Source: Norana najaformis
Lineage: Eukaryota > Annelida > Clitellata > Crassiclitellata > Hormogastridae
Direction: 5' to 3'
Length of the DNA: 64,000 nt
Assembly: GCA_964023275.1 (NCBI GenBank)
Contig: OZ029921.1
Coordinates: forward strand, 11,599,806-11,663,805
Both the position numbers and the translations under genes were made by a program. The notes beneath the pieces were generated by a model, which was given only the letters and a program-made list of their open reading frames with translations, was not told where the DNA came from and made no database searches. Positions 1 through 10,019 of the stretch are shown in pieces. Within the stretch, counting starts at the first letter, position 1; every line of letters begins with the position of its first letter.

Positions 1-821
1 GTAAATTCTTTCAAGAAGACCGATGGAGGACTTGAATATGAAGAGGAGGATGGAGGGCGATATACATTAAAGATAGTCAGATTTGTGTGAGGAAGTTTAA
101 GCGTAATTGATGCACATTCAAAAGAGTGGAAACAGTAACCAGGTGAGTCTAAAACTGTGGCAGGTTCTCGGGTGAGAAAGGCAATACCACCGCCAGTTGG
201 ATTTTTATGAGAAGGGCTAGATGGTTTGCAGGGACGAGGTGTACTGTAAAGATGGTAGCCAGGAGGAATACAGTCTTCATATTGAGCAAGAGTGGTGTTT
301 AAATTAAACCAGGTTTCAGATAAGGCAAATATGTCAGGCGGGTGAGAAGAGAGGGCTATATCACTGATTTCTTGTGAATGTGTAGGATGTAGTAATGATC
401 GAATATTTAGCGTGCAAAGTAAGAAGCGGCTGTTGTCAGTATTTTGAGCATTGTCGAGGATGTTGGAAGAAGAAATTCTGGAAGGAGGAGGATAGGTAGG
501 AGGTGAGGGAGGAGGACATGAATAAAAATCCAGTGGGCCAGGATTTGGGTGGATGTTCCCGGAAAGCAGGATTAGTATGTTGAAGATGGCATGGCGGGTG
601 AGGTGCTGTGGTGGTCGCCTGAGAGATGAAGTTAGGAAGAACGATAAAAGAATAAAACACATACGTCCATACTGCATAGTCGTTGTGCCAAATTGGGCGC
701 AGTAAGAATGTTTGGCTGTAGGAACAATGTAGGGCAAGCGGGTGTGGAAGGGTTGGCAACTAATATGGAAGGCGATCATGAAACGTAGACCGAAAATAAG
801 AAGAATGATTGAATTGTACAT
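1..821 (-). CDS. Non-LTR retrotransposon ORF, N-terminal part with APE-like endonuclease (runs off left edge)
   Basis: An open frame on the minus strand runs from a Met at 821 to the window edge without a stop. The N-terminus is hydrophobic, with further Met codons at 777 and 662. It then carries ILLSGNIHPNPGP at about 534-575, a proline-rich linker, and an endonuclease beginning CTLNIRSLL near 395-420, followed by LSETWF (near 310-325) and FNVYRPPSS (near 30-55). Those three blocks are the usual N-terminal landmarks of the APE endonuclease that nicks target DNA for target-primed reverse transcription in CR1/L2-like elements. The RT would lie outside the window. An in-frame stop precedes the Met-containing region near 925. 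The NPGP block resembles the viral and LINE 2A skipping motif, but the usual Asp and Glu are replaced by Asn and His. Confidence 0.85.
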   Translation of the reverse strand, partial: MYNSIILLIFGLRFMIAFHISCQPFHTRLPYIVPTAKHSYCAQFGTTTMQYGRMCFILLSFFLTSSLRRPPQHLTRHAIFNILILLSGNIHPNPGPLDFYSCPPPSPPTYPPPSRISSSNILDNAQNTDNSRFLLCTLNIRSLLHPTHSQEISDIALSSHPPDIFALSETWFNLNTTLAQYEDCIPPGYHLYSTPRPCKPSSPSHKNPTGGGIAFLTREPATVLDSPGYCFHSFECASITLKLPHTNLTIFNVYRPPSSSSYSSPPSVFLKEF

Positions 822-1778
822 TATGTGATCTAAGATGACGTGGCAGTTTGATGAAGCTAAAATGGCGGAAGGTAAAGACGCAGGCGAACGAGTGCAAAAA
901 GAACAAAAATTAGGCGAATCTTAAGTTGATTAAATGTTGAAACAAATAGGAACGGACTCACCAAAGACAGAGCATAAATCCGGTAAGAAAGAAAAATTAA
1001 AAAATTCAGAAAAGACGTCGAAAAGTTAGAAAATATAGAATTGAGAAATAAAGCGCAGACGCCGCGACGCTGGTTCCCTTCGTACTACGGACTTTCTCGT
1101 AACCACCATTCTACATCTCGTAACTTTCCCGCTACCGCCAATATTCTGAGACAGCAGTCGTTTTCTTGGTTCCTGGGAAGTATTACGAGCCTCTGCGTCT
1201 TTCCGCCCTAGGTTGCGCAAAACTTGGGGAAAAGACGTGACTGCATTAGGCCTACTCTTTGTCGAAATTCAAACGGCAGGAAGAGACAAGGGGAAGACAC
1301 CGTGGATCTTAACGCAGACCAAGTGAAGCACCGGTACATAAGAGACCGGATCCTAACGCAGACCAAGAGAATACCCGGTACATCATAGTCTGGGTCGGTT
1401 ACCCCGATAATACCAAAGTCGAGACAGAACATATCGACTCCTCTATATGCTTGTCGCCACACACACTGATAGGAGGACTGACTGAAGTGCGGGGAAGGGC
1501 CCTTTGTGCGTAAGTCGGGACGAAATTCTGTGTGTACATAGTGACGGGTAGAGAGAGGATCCTCACGGTCACAGAGTTCCATAGGGGTATCCTATCTCCC
1601 GAAGCAGAATTTCTTACCTGTGTTGGTCGATAATTGCCAACACAGAAACAATGGGTACGTAAACTAATCCCGCAAGTTGTGTTCATGATACATATACGTG
1701 TGAGGCTGGGAGTTCTACACACGAAGATGGAACGAGAGACAGGTGATAATGGGAAGATGCGTTGCCCCGTCGGATCAA
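822..1778. other. Presumed 5' flank or UTR of the non-LTR element; no gene recognised
   Basis: Only short unrelated open frames occur here on either strand (for example 1208-1582 and 1399-1800, minus). They have no recognisable motif and overlap one another in different frames, as expected by chance. By position this is upstream of the minus-strand endonuclease ORF, so it may be its 5' UTR or an unrelated flank. Confidence 0.4.
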
Positions 1779-2215
1779 CGGAGTCAGCCAGAAATAACAT
1801 ACAGATTGTTTTGTTTCAGTTTCAACTTTCTCAGGAGAGCACAGACCAGTTTTCTCCTACGGCAACTGCTACTCCTTGGATTCACATAGACCTGTCTTCA
1901 TGTTCCCCGAGCTTTGCACAACCTATATCTTCCAACTATCGTAACTCATAGACCGTCTGGTGACTTCGCAACAGGGTTGACCCGAGCCCTGCTGGACTCC
2001 CGTTGAGGAGTCAGTCAGAAATCAGACAGATTGGTTCGTTTCGGCTGTAACGTTCTCACAAGCACACTGACCGTTTATCTCCTACGGGGTCAATGGGTTA
2101 GTTTCTCTAACATTCCCGTTCGTTTTACACAGACCTGTTACATCTAACACTAGCGGAACTTCCCCGAGTTTCGCACAACCTCCGCCTTCTAACTATTATG
2201 ACTCAGATCGTCTCG
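1779..2215. repeat. Two diverged tandem copies of a unit of about 227 bp
   Basis: A block beginning GAGTCAGCCAGAAAT at about 1780 recurs as GAGTCAGTCAGAAAT at about 2008. The following sequence stays in step: CAGATTG, TTCTCCTACGG versus ATCTCCTACGG, ACACAGACCTGT-like, CCCCGAGCTTTGCACAACCT versus CCCCGAGTTTCGCACAACCT. The copies are clearly old. They lie upstream (on the minus strand) of the endonuclease ORF. Confidence 0.6.
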
Positions 2216-2433
2216 CGATCTAACAACAGTTTTGGGGATTTAATATTAAAGCCGCATCGATCAGACATGAGTGACAAGATGCTCACATCGCTAATCTTTC
2301 TCAAGAGCAATTATAAATGAGTGCTTGTGTCTTATAATATGATCAGTGAAAATACATGATTGATTATTATTAAATTATTGCTAAACAAATATCTTCATGT
2401 TCTTGCAGTAGTCATTTGCACTTGTATTATAAC

Positions 2434-2530
2434 CTTAGTACTTGTACCCGTACTTGTACTTGAGACCTAAGTACTTGTACTCGTACTTGTACTTGAGACA
2501 TAAGTACTTGTACTCGTACTGGTACTTGTG
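2434..2530. repeat. Minisatellite, 33-bp unit, about 3 copies
   Basis: Units read TAAGTACTTGTACTCGTACT then TGTACTTGAGACA, with a 33-bp period. Each unit is itself built from a GTACTTGTACTCGTACTT sub-pattern. There are two near-identical full units flanked by partial ones. Confidence 0.85.
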
Positions 2531-3039
2531 ATCTCTGCTAATTTCCATGATTAATGCCGAAGAAACTGTCAAAAGATCTATGCAGTAGACTTAGTTAATA
2601 GGTTGTATTGTCGACAAGTTTGTTGATCGATGTTCATTCAGGTTATTCAGAACATCATAGCGATTTATGAGACTATGACGAAGGTTACCGTGAAAAAGAT
2701 CCGTGAACATTCCGAAAAACGGAGATCTGAGTAATCCTTTCATAAACTGAAATAACTAAACAAAATTAAACGCAGCTTCATAAGAATCATGAACTGAGAC
2801 TTAAGCTGAGTAACAACATTAAACCGAAACAACCGGCTAAGGACAAAATTACGAGAGAAAAAACAAATCCAGTTTGAAAGAACGCAGCCAACGTGCGGCG
2901 CAGAATAAAACCTGTTTGACGACAAGTCATATGATGGTTGTCAACAACACGAGCGGTATCAAAGTCGAATCTAGGACCATGCAATTTCGATTCGCTTGTG
3001 ACTGCCTATTTGCATAAACGATGCGTGTATTTCTATATC
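2531..3039. other. Unannotated stretch
   Basis: No coding similarity, terminal repeats or splice-bounded open segments are visible. The short minus-strand frames here lack any recognisable motif. Confidence 0.4.
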
Positions 3040-3245
3040 TCTGTCTTTACCTGTATGCCTGCGCGTGTAGTCGCCAGTCTGCGTGTGTGTCTGAGTGTGT
3101 GTCTGCGCGTTTGTGTGTATGTCAGTATTAGCCTGTAAGGTGTAAACCTGTGTCTGTGTGCTTGTGTGCGAGTATTTGCCTGCGTGCGTGTGTCTGTGTG
3201 TCTGCCTGTATATGTGCATTTCTGCGCGTATGTGTGAGTGTAAGA
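3040..3245. repeat. TG/TCTG-rich simple-sequence tract
   Basis: An irregular (TG)n/(TGTC)n tract with interspersed CG dinucleotides. It yields artefactual His/Thr-repeat open frames on the minus strand and Cys/Val-rich ones on the plus strand. Confidence 0.85.
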
Positions 3246-3327
3246 GTTGTGTAGGCAGAGACCAAGCAATTGAAAACGTAATCGCTTCAAACACAGTAAA
3301 TCTACTCAATTTTAAATCGAAAGGAAT

Positions 3328-3498
3328 TCAATTATTCTTCCTTCTTCTTCCTTCTCCTTCCTTCTAGGCAGAAAGAGATTCAATTCTGTTTTAAAATCTA
3401 AAGAGTTTTACATTTTAAAGTTAAATCTAGATAAAATTAATATCTAAAGGAAATAAATTCTTCTTCCTTCTTCCTTCTTCTCCTTTATTCCTTTTCTT
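3328..3498. repeat. Two pyrimidine (CTT/CCTT)n tracts in AT-rich DNA
   Basis: Polypyrimidine runs at about 3330-3366 and 3460-3498 on the plus strand, separated by AT-rich sequence that itself repeats pieces such as AAATCTAAA. From here to about 3800 nothing gene-like is seen, only AT-rich sequence with a run of ATT/ACT trinucleotides near 3750-3790. Confidence 0.7.
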
Positions 3499-3801
3499 GC
3501 CATAAAGAAGTTTCAAATCTAAATACATCTATAGCGCCATTATCATAATAATGCCAACGCGTCAGTCGATGGCCGCAATCAAGTTTATGATCTGTTGGCA
3601 TAAAAATCGAAAAATTCCTAATATTCCAATTTCCTTATAATTGGAAAGGATGTAATTCGCATTTGTTTACGCTTATATTGGTACACGCCAATGCATCGTA
3701 AAGCAATTACCAAATTTTTAGTAATTTTATTTATTTTATAAAAATTAATATTTTTATTATTATTACTATTACTATTATCATTTAAATATTTAAAGGTACG
3801 C

Positions 3802-3955
3802 TCGTTTGGGAGGTGGGCCAGAACCCGCCCTTGTTTGGAGGTATGTTGAAACCCGTCCTTGTTTGGAAGGTAAAGTTAAACCTGTCCTCATTTGGGAGGT
3901 GAAGTTAAACCTGTACTTGTTTGGAGGTGAAGTTAAACCTGTCCTCACCTTACTA
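3802..3955. repeat. Minisatellite, unit about 29 bp, 5 copies
   Basis: Units follow the pattern TTGTTTGGAGGTGAAGTTAA plus ACCTGTCC, varying between copies, and the array ends CCTCACCTTACTACTTAG. The same unit and the same CCTTACTACT end recur at 17115-17235, so this is a dispersed minisatellite-bearing element and not a local slippage product. Confidence 0.75.
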
Positions 3956-4560
3956 CTTAGGAGTAATGTTGTGGTGTTTGGAGGTTTTGGTTACAGCACG
4001 AGCAAAAGCATTCTGAATAACCTGAAGCCGCTTTATTTCATTGGTATCTATCTTGAGGAAAAGTAAACTGCAGGAGTCAAGTTTTGCATTGACTATGGAT
4101 GTGGCAACTGTAGACGCTGTTACTAAGTCAACCACAGGGCGGATTCTGCGATGTCGCGGATAAAGCAAGAGCGGGAAAGATGGGTTATATGATCAGGATA
4201 GATGAGGTTTTGGTCGAATGTTACACGTAAATTGTGGAAAGAAGAGTTAAAATTAGAGGTGTGAGTGGAGGCAGAATCCAGGCTGAGGGAGATAGAGGGG
4301 TCAGGAACTTTCTTGAGCAGAGGGGTCAGGAACTTTCTTGAGCTGGTCGCATATAGGCCAATAAGTATGAATTCCGTAATAACATAAATGAATTCCAAAA
4401 TAACACGACAACGGCAGAAGCTCATAGACAAATGAAGTCCTTCATTAAAAAGTGGAAGAGGGTCAAACTTACACGACTTCGATGGCGGTGACAACAGCCA
4501 GATACGTTTGATATGGGCAGCCTGCGTAATACGTCCATACATGCTGGCAGAGAAGAGTTC
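3953..4560 (-). pseudogene. CR1/L2-like RT relic, internally deleted
   Basis: On the minus strand the order is SKSCKFDPLP (region before the RT fingers, 4460-4490), then abruptly TEFILIGL (4355-4380), then ITHLSRSCFIRDI, RRIRPVVDLVTASTVATSI and QNAFARAV up to the left end. Those blocks are in the order expected for the C-terminal half of a CR1/L2-like RT, but motifs A-C (the AFD and YADD blocks) are missing, so about 200 residues were deleted. There are frame changes near 4170. The left edge meets the minisatellite array. A related copy at 6205-7040 keeps the YADD region. Confidence 0.8.
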
Positions 4561-4669
4561 GTAGTCGTAATCTCGAGATTTCTATAGCGCCCAAAGAAAG
4601 CCAATTCATAGGTTCTCATTCAAGACAAAATCGATAGGCAAAATGGTTTGGTTCCAGCTCAAGATCCAG

Positions 4670-5060
4670 GATTCAGGCAGTCGGACGGCTACGGTGGATG
4701 GTGCTTGAAATTGAAGCGAGATAAGGGGAAGGTGAAGAACCAGGATAAGATTTGTGGAAAAGTAATGTTTTCAGTCTTGTTTGAAAGACCAGCACAGATA
4801 TTGCAAGAGGTGAAGTGTTAGAGAGTTCGCATGATGGATCAGATAATTGTCGTATATTCAGGCGGGAGTTTATTCCAGAGGGGTGGGACAGCTATAGTTA
4901 TGGAGCGATTTGAAAATTTTAAGGATGAGGTGATGGGAGGGCGAAGAAGTGTTAGGACAGAAGAGGAGCGGGTTGAACGGAGTGGTTGGATTGTAAATAA
5001 TTGACGAAGATAGTAGGGTTGGAAGGATTGAAGTGTGTTATAGGTAAGGGATAACATTGT
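4670..5060 (-). pseudogene. C-terminal piece of a CR1/L2-like ORF2
   Basis: Minus-strand frame 5057-4839 reads YNTLQSFQPYYLRQLFTIQP, then RSTRSSS and a NRSITIAVPPLWNKLP block, the conserved tail found after the RT in these elements. A frameshifted continuation (RLKTLLFHKSYP near 4745-4775) completes the usual C-terminus. It belongs to the same family as 3953-4560 but is not collinear with it, because the tail lies on the wrong side. It is therefore a separate copy. Confidence 0.75.
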
Positions 5061-5061
5061 A

Positions 5062-6179
5062 TAACAACTTCGTAGACTTCAGGTAGGCGTTTGACAGCGT
5101 GTGGCAACAGGGCCTGTGACAGGTATTGAGGAGTTATGGAATTCCAGAGGAACTAGTGGTGCTGTTATAAGATCTTTACAGCAAGTCGATGAGTACAGTC
5201 AGAGTGGATGGAGAATTGACAGAATGGTTCAGAGTCACGGTAGGAGTAAGACAGGGATGTGGCCTGTCACCATATTTGTTCAACTTTCTTCTGGAGCCAG
5301 TGATGAGCCTTGCATTGGGGTCTGTTGAGACAGGGGTCGCAGTGAACGGGCAAATACTAAACAATTTGCGTTTCGCGGATGATGTTGATCTGGTTGCGGA
5401 GTCATCAGAACATGTGCAGGAACTAACACACAGAGTACACGATGCCAGTAAACGATTTGGGCTTAAAATAAACGTGCAGAAAACCAAAACAACGAGTATT
5501 GGGAAACAACACAAGGAGTTGAGGGTGAAAGTAGAAAATGAGGAGTTGGAACAGGTTACAGAGTTCGTGTATCTAGGAGGATTAATAAAGGAAGATGGAC
5601 AATGCACAAAAGATATAAAACGAAGGATTGGTCTGGCATCGGCAACATTTGGGAGACTGATCAAGAGGTGGAAAACAGACAATATATCAACAAAGACAAA
5701 GACGAAACTCGGAAACTGTACGAAGCTTTTGTCATCCCGGTGCTGCCGTATGGATCAGAGTGCTGGTGCATACGGAAGAAGGATGTGTGGCGGAAATGAA
5801 CTGGCTGAGGAGAATTCTGGGTAGAAGCAGACGTGAGAGGATTCGCAATGTGGTGACCAGAGAAGAGCTTGGACAGAGGAAGACACTGGTGGACTGGATT
5901 AGAGAAAGAAGACTGACTTGGTTTGGGAATATAACAAGGATGGACAATGGAAGATTACCAGCCAGGGCACTCTATGGCCACGTGGAAGGAACACGGAGCA
6001 GAGGAAGACAGTCCAAGAAATGGCAGGGACAATATGACAGAAGACTTGGAAATCAAGGGATTGGACATGAGAACCGCCAATACACACAATCAAGGATAGA
6101 GCAAAGTGGAGACATCTTGTTCAGATCTCATCGTCGGCACACGCTTGACGGAAGAGAGAAGAAGATAGATAAGGGATAA
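5062..6179 (+). pseudogene. Non-LTR reverse transcriptase (RTE/jockey-type), 5' truncated
   Basis: Begins within RT motif A (FVDFR-stop-AFDSV, 5070-5103). It continues through GVRQGCGLSPYLFNFLLEP (motif B, about 5240-5295) and LRFADDVDLVAES (motif C, 5366-5402; catalytic Asp pair intact), then EFVYLGGLI and CTKDIKRRIGLA. A frameshift near 5720-5780 moves the reading to the tail: EMNWLRRILGRSRRERIRN, then LTWFGNITRMDNGRLPARAL and a GTRSRGRQSKKW block, the usual C-terminal segment of this group. Two stops interrupt the first 40 codons. The 5' break abuts the minus-strand CR1/L2 tail. Confidence 0.85.
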
Positions 6180-6204
6180 GACTTTGTAATCTATTCGTTC
6201 AGGT

Positions 6205-7040
6205 ATTTTAAGCCAGTGATTTGATTTGTGAACAGGAGTTATGTGATGATGTTGAGGAAAAGTTAATTACAGTAGTCTAGTTTTGCATGGACTACGGATG
6301 TGGCAACGGTAGATGCAGTTTTTAAGTCAAGCATAGGGCGAAGGTCGCGTATATGGAAAAAGCAAGAGCGGGAAAGATGGGTGATATGATCAAGGAAAGT
6401 GAGGTTTGGGTCTAAATTGCGGGCAGAAGAGTTAGCATTAAAGGTGTGGGTAAAGGCAAAGTCCAGGCTGAGGGAAGTAGAGGAGTCATGATTTTTTTGA
6501 GCTGGTCGCGTAGGCCAATAAGTATGAATTCAGTGTTAGATGGGTTCAGGCACAAGAGATTAGATGTCATAAAGGAGGATATTTGTTTAACCACAAGAAG
6601 AAGATGATCTCCGGACTCGTTGAAGCAATTCAGAGAGAAAGAGGTGAATAACCGGGTGTCGTCAGCGTACAGGTGATGGTCAACTGAGGATGCTTTAGTG
6701 AGTGAACTGGGTGGGGTAGTGTAGAGGATAAACAAAAGAGGTAAAAGAACGGTGCCTTATGGAACTCCGCAAGTCAGATGGCCTGATTGAGAAGAGGCTT
6801 CCGAAGTTTTAATGAAGAAAGAGCGGGAAGAGAGCTAAGACTGTATCCAGAGGAGAGCAGTGTCAGCAAAACCAAACCAGGTTGAAAGTCGTTGGAGTAA
6901 GATATTGTGATCAATTGCGTCGAAGGCTGCAGAGATATAAAGGAGACAGTGGCAAGAAATCTGTTGATGGCAGAAACATGCTCGTTATAGAGAGATGTGA
7001 TCAGAGTTTCAGCTGAGTGTCATCTGTTTGTTTCTATGTC
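6205..7040 (-). pseudogene. CR1/L2-like RT relic retaining motifs A and C
   Basis: Minus-strand reading from the right gives LYISAAFDAIDHNILLQRL (motif A, about 6880-6935), STWFGFADTALLW, a frameshift, HLTCGVP-stop-GTVLLPLLFILY (motif B), then HHLYADDTRLFTSF (motif C, near 6650-6690), NPSNTEFILIGL and pieces of the downstream region to about 6210. Several stops and frame changes show that it is dead. It is the same family as 3953-5060. Confidence 0.85.
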
Positions 7041-7042
7041 AT

Positions 7043-7216
7043 CAAGGATATCTCTAGCAAACGCATTGGTCTCCAATAGCCTTGATTAACGTAACTCGCT
7101 TCTTACCCGTATCACAAAGTCAAACACGCAGAAACTTAAAAGAATACAGAACTCTTTGGCCAGAGCCATAACTGTTACGTCATATTATAAGCATATGACC
7201 TCTGTACCAAAGATCT
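7043..7216 (+). pseudogene. CR1-like RT fragment
   Basis: Plus-strand frame LANALVSNSLD-stop-RNSLL, TRITKSNTQKLKRIQNSLAR and AITVTSYYKHMT. This is the segment linking the RT to the C-terminal tail in CR1-like elements. Related segments occur at 9640-9700 (minus) and 46025-46165 (plus). Confidence 0.75.
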
Positions 7217-7254
7217 GTACTACAATTCTCGCATTGGCTTTCATCATCTGATCA

Positions 7255-7560
7255 TACAATACAATACAATACAACTTATATTTATAACGCGCCTTAACAA
7301 AACAATGTCTTACTCAAAGGACGCGTTACAACATAATAATTAGTTATAGTACTGAGAGAATAAATGAATCTTAAGTTTTAATTTAAAATTATCTATTGAA
7401 GAGCATCTTCGAATGATTCAGGTAAAGAGTTCCACTCAGCTGGACCAGCTACTTCAAACATTCTTTTACCAAACTGTAGGTTAACTCTTCTGAACTTTGA
7501 CCAGGTTATCTGAATTCCTTCCTCTTGTTGTGCGAGAAACTACAACTGTTCTTGATTAAG
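7255..7560 (-). pseudogene. 3' end of a CR1-like element with (TTGTA)n tail
   Basis: The minus strand carries FRRVNLQFGKRMFEVAGPAE followed by WNSLP, then a frame change and IDNFKLKLKIHLFSQYYN-stop. A 3' UTR follows, ending GCGCGTTATAAATATAAG and a TTGTATTGTATTG tail at 7255-7275. The FxVAGPxxWNSLP block is the standard C-terminal landmark. The GCGC-TTATAAAT box just before a microsatellite tail matches the layout of the other CR1-like families in this window. Confidence 0.75.
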
Positions 7561-7924
7561 CCAGCCTTTTCGGTTGCTGGACCGAAATTTTTGAATTCCA
7601 GTCGCTTGAATTCGACTTAGGTATTGAATTCAACCTAGAACTGTCCGCTTGTTGGGAGACTTCTGTTTTTGTTTTCTTCTAATTTCGAAAGCGACCAGAA
7701 AACGTAGCCTAGATTAAAATGAGAACGGAAATCGCTGTTTACCCGCTCGCCAACCTCCTAGAGTCCTTGTTTAGTTGTCGACGTTGTTATTTGCGATACA
7801 GAAGTTTTACGTTTAACTTCGCTGTTCAACTCGCGTGTACGGGCTATCAAAATTCCATTAATATCGGCTAGTGTGACCAATTTTATGTTGTACTTCATTG
7901 TATACGCACGTGATTCTGGCAATG
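7561..7924. other. Unannotated stretch
   Basis: No coding or repeat signature is recognised, apart from short GAATTC-rich motifs near 7595-7630. Confidence 0.35.
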
Positions 7925-8440
7925 GATAGAGATTCCGGCATACTTATAGTGTCGGGCATACTTATAGTGTCGGGGACCGCTCTGTTTTGGTCTTTGCTTT
8001 TCGGCATCGCCAGCCGCAGTGACGTTAATTATAGGTAGTAGTTTCTCAGTTTAACGACAGCTTATAACATCAAAGGCCGTTGCCGTCGCCCTCCTCCTTT
8101 ATCCAGGCTTGGGACTGGCACTACACCCAAACAAGGCAGTGGCGGAGTTTTAATTATAGGTGTTTTCTATAAGTGTCCCGTCACTGATTGAAGTAAATAA
8201 ACATGGATTCTAATGCCTGCTGTTAATGAAGGGTTAGGGTTATAGTTAGGGTTAGTTCGACTTTGTAATTTATATCGAATAACGCTTAACTGATTTTTGC
8301 AAATAGTGTTTAGCTTGAAGAGATTCATCTTGGCGGCAACTAAGCTTAGAGGCCGAAAGCCATGCCCAAAATAGCCCAAAACAGAGCGGTTCCCGATACT
8401 ATAAGCATGCCAAGATTCCAACTCAGATTCAGTCACACGA
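7925..8440. repeat. Inverted pair of a short dispersed repeat
   Basis: GGCATACTTATAGTGTCGGG followed by GACCGCTCTGTTTTGG (plus, about 7960-7992) recurs in inverted orientation at about 8375-8412. The revcomp there reads GGCATGCTTATAGTATCGGG followed by AACCGCTCTGTTTTGG. The arms lie about 400 bp apart. A third related piece (AACCGCTCTGTTTGGGGCTATTTTGGG, split over 9560-9590) and a fourth diverged one (GGGACCACTCTGGCTG, about 17490) occur elsewhere. Confidence 0.6.
8228..8257. repeat. Short interstitial telomere-like TTAGGG tract
   Basis: Reads GGGTTAGGGTT then ATAGTTAGGGTTAG, about two and a half TTAGGG-like units between the arms of the inverted repeat. It is too short to be a former telomere. 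Confidence 0.5.
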
Positions 8441-8644
8441 CCAGGGTAATAATAACGATAATTATAATAATAATGCGGTACCTTCTCTCTACCAGAGCCA
8501 GATGAGACGTAGCTGTTCCAGATGCTCATTAATGTCTCCGGACTAATTTTTTCACCACCTGAGGGATTATACCTAATTATGATAATAATAATAATAAGGT
8601 GCTCATCTTTTCTGTCTTACTAGTCAGCCTGTCCTGTCCAACCT

Positions 8645-8905
8645 TCACTCTTCTTTCCTTGTAGGCTTGGACGACCTGACTTTAGGCAGTACCGTTTCCA
8701 TAGTCTCCTCTGATGTCTAAACAATCATCAGAGAAGCAGGACACTGGGCCTAACTCTCAACTTTTCCAAATACGAAATTATACAAACCCATGAGGTCTAC
8801 CTGCCGGCCTCCTTGGACTCCTTTACAGTCACACCCCTGGATGACGGTGGTCTGCTGGGGGCACCACATTTTGCCGGTAGAGCTTTCGAGGCAGTTTTGG
8901 AAGCT
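8645..8905 (+). pseudogene. Reverse transcriptase-like fragment with LDD motif
   Basis: Plus-strand reading LDDLTLGSTVSIVSSDV-stop-TIIREAG, then after a frameshift LGLTLNFSKYEIIQTHEVYL and LDDGGLLGAPHFAGRAF. A (Y/L)DDxTLG box followed about 25 residues later by LGLxLNxxKCE is the RT motif C to motif D spacing of an uncommon group of invertebrate RT-like genes. I cannot name the clade. Stops and a frameshift show that it is a relic. Confidence 0.6.
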
Positions 8906-9069
8906 TTCCCTTACATATAGACAATTTGAAAGTTTCTTTAGATGCTAGTCATAGTCCATTATTTGAAACTTATAATGCAGAGTTCAGTGTAAATGTCATC
9001 TATGCAAATGAGGTGGATAAAAACATTGTACTGCTTTATGCCTGTCCTAATAGAGATAGACAGTACATA

Positions 9070-9745
9070 GTTAATTTGTCATTGCTGAGTTATTATTATT
9101 ATTACTTAGAAACCTCTATTGTGTTGGTGTTTAATGCACAGTGCCTCAACCGATGGCACACCAAATTCAAGCTGCATTCAGGTCACTAACCAGAAAATCG
9201 GTTAACTGAAACAGAAAGGCAGCCTATGGTGGGTAAGCCAACTCAAAAGGCAGGTCTTAAGTTGTGCACGAAATGACACAAGAGACTGAGCACTAAGAAC
9301 AGATGCGGGAGGAGAAGTCCAAAATTTCAGTCCAGCAACCGAAAAAGCTCGTTTACCAAGAACAGTTATATATTTTTTGGCACAACTAGAGAGAGGCATT
9401 CATATGACCTGGTTCATGATAAGCTTGATATGTAGACTATAACGCCCAATTTAAAAGAAATTCTTTGCTAAACAAGAAGCCAATGCAAAGATTAAAGTGC
9501 AGAAGTTATATGCTCATATTTTGATGTAGCAGTTAAATGGTTTGAAAACCGTTCTGTTTGAAACCGCTCTGTTTGGGGCTATTTTGGGCAGTTTGACTCT
9601 AGCCAAAGAGTTCTGGACTCTGAAGTTTCTGCATGTTTGACTTTAGGATACTGGTAAGAAGTGAGTTACAGTTATCAAGGCGATTGGAGACCAATGCTTT
9701 TTCCAGAGATGTCCTTGCAGATATAGGGACATAACACCTAATTCT
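9070..9745 (-). pseudogene. CR1-like element (family B), 3' half
   Basis: The minus strand gives KALVSNRLDNCNSLLTSIL and NMQKLQ (9630-9725). After an inserted AACCGCTCTGTTTGG repeat (9548-9600) it gives the tail CAKKYITVLGKRAFSVAG, LKFWTSPPASV and SFRAQLKTCLLSWL (9202-9399). The FSVAGxKFWxSxP block identifies the C-terminus. Additional copies of this family lie at 16520-16770 and, split by an RTE insertion, at 58205-62245. Confidence 0.75.
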
Positions 9746-9835
9746 GCATAATTGTAATTGTAGTTTGACATTCATATAGCACTACAAATTAAAACTCATC
9801 AGAGGCATGTATTAAGGTGGCCCTTATTTACATGG
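9746..9835 (-). repeat. 3'-terminal scrap of CR1-like family A
   Basis: Minus orientation of the family A end: ATTGTAATTGTAGTTTGACA, TTCATATAGCACTAC and CTCATCAGAGGC match, with divergence, the end at 43140-43230. It interrupts the family B copy right after CCTAATTCTG (compare the uninterrupted family B at 62120-62135). Confidence 0.65.
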
Positions 9836-10019
9836 TGAAAATTAATTGCAAAGCAATATTAAGCTTATTAAAAAAAATATTATGGGCAAATTTTGAGCTA
9901 AAGATTTTAATATGTACAAGTTGCTCAACAACCCTAGTGTTTAGCCATAAACAGTTTTAAAAATCAAACTACTGTTACTGAATGTATAGTATACAGTATG
10001 CTTTTATGGTTTCGTAATG
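9836..10019. other. AT-rich stretch, nothing recognised
   Basis: AT-rich sequence without an open frame or repeat structure. Confidence 0.35.

Noticed and set aside
2971..3309. His/Thr-repeat open frame (minus) over the TG-rich tract
   Set aside because: Pure consequence of (TG)n sequence; overlapping frames on both strands are equally open.
8228..8257. Former chromosome end from TTAGGG units
   Set aside because: Only two to three imperfect units; chance or repeat-derived more likely.
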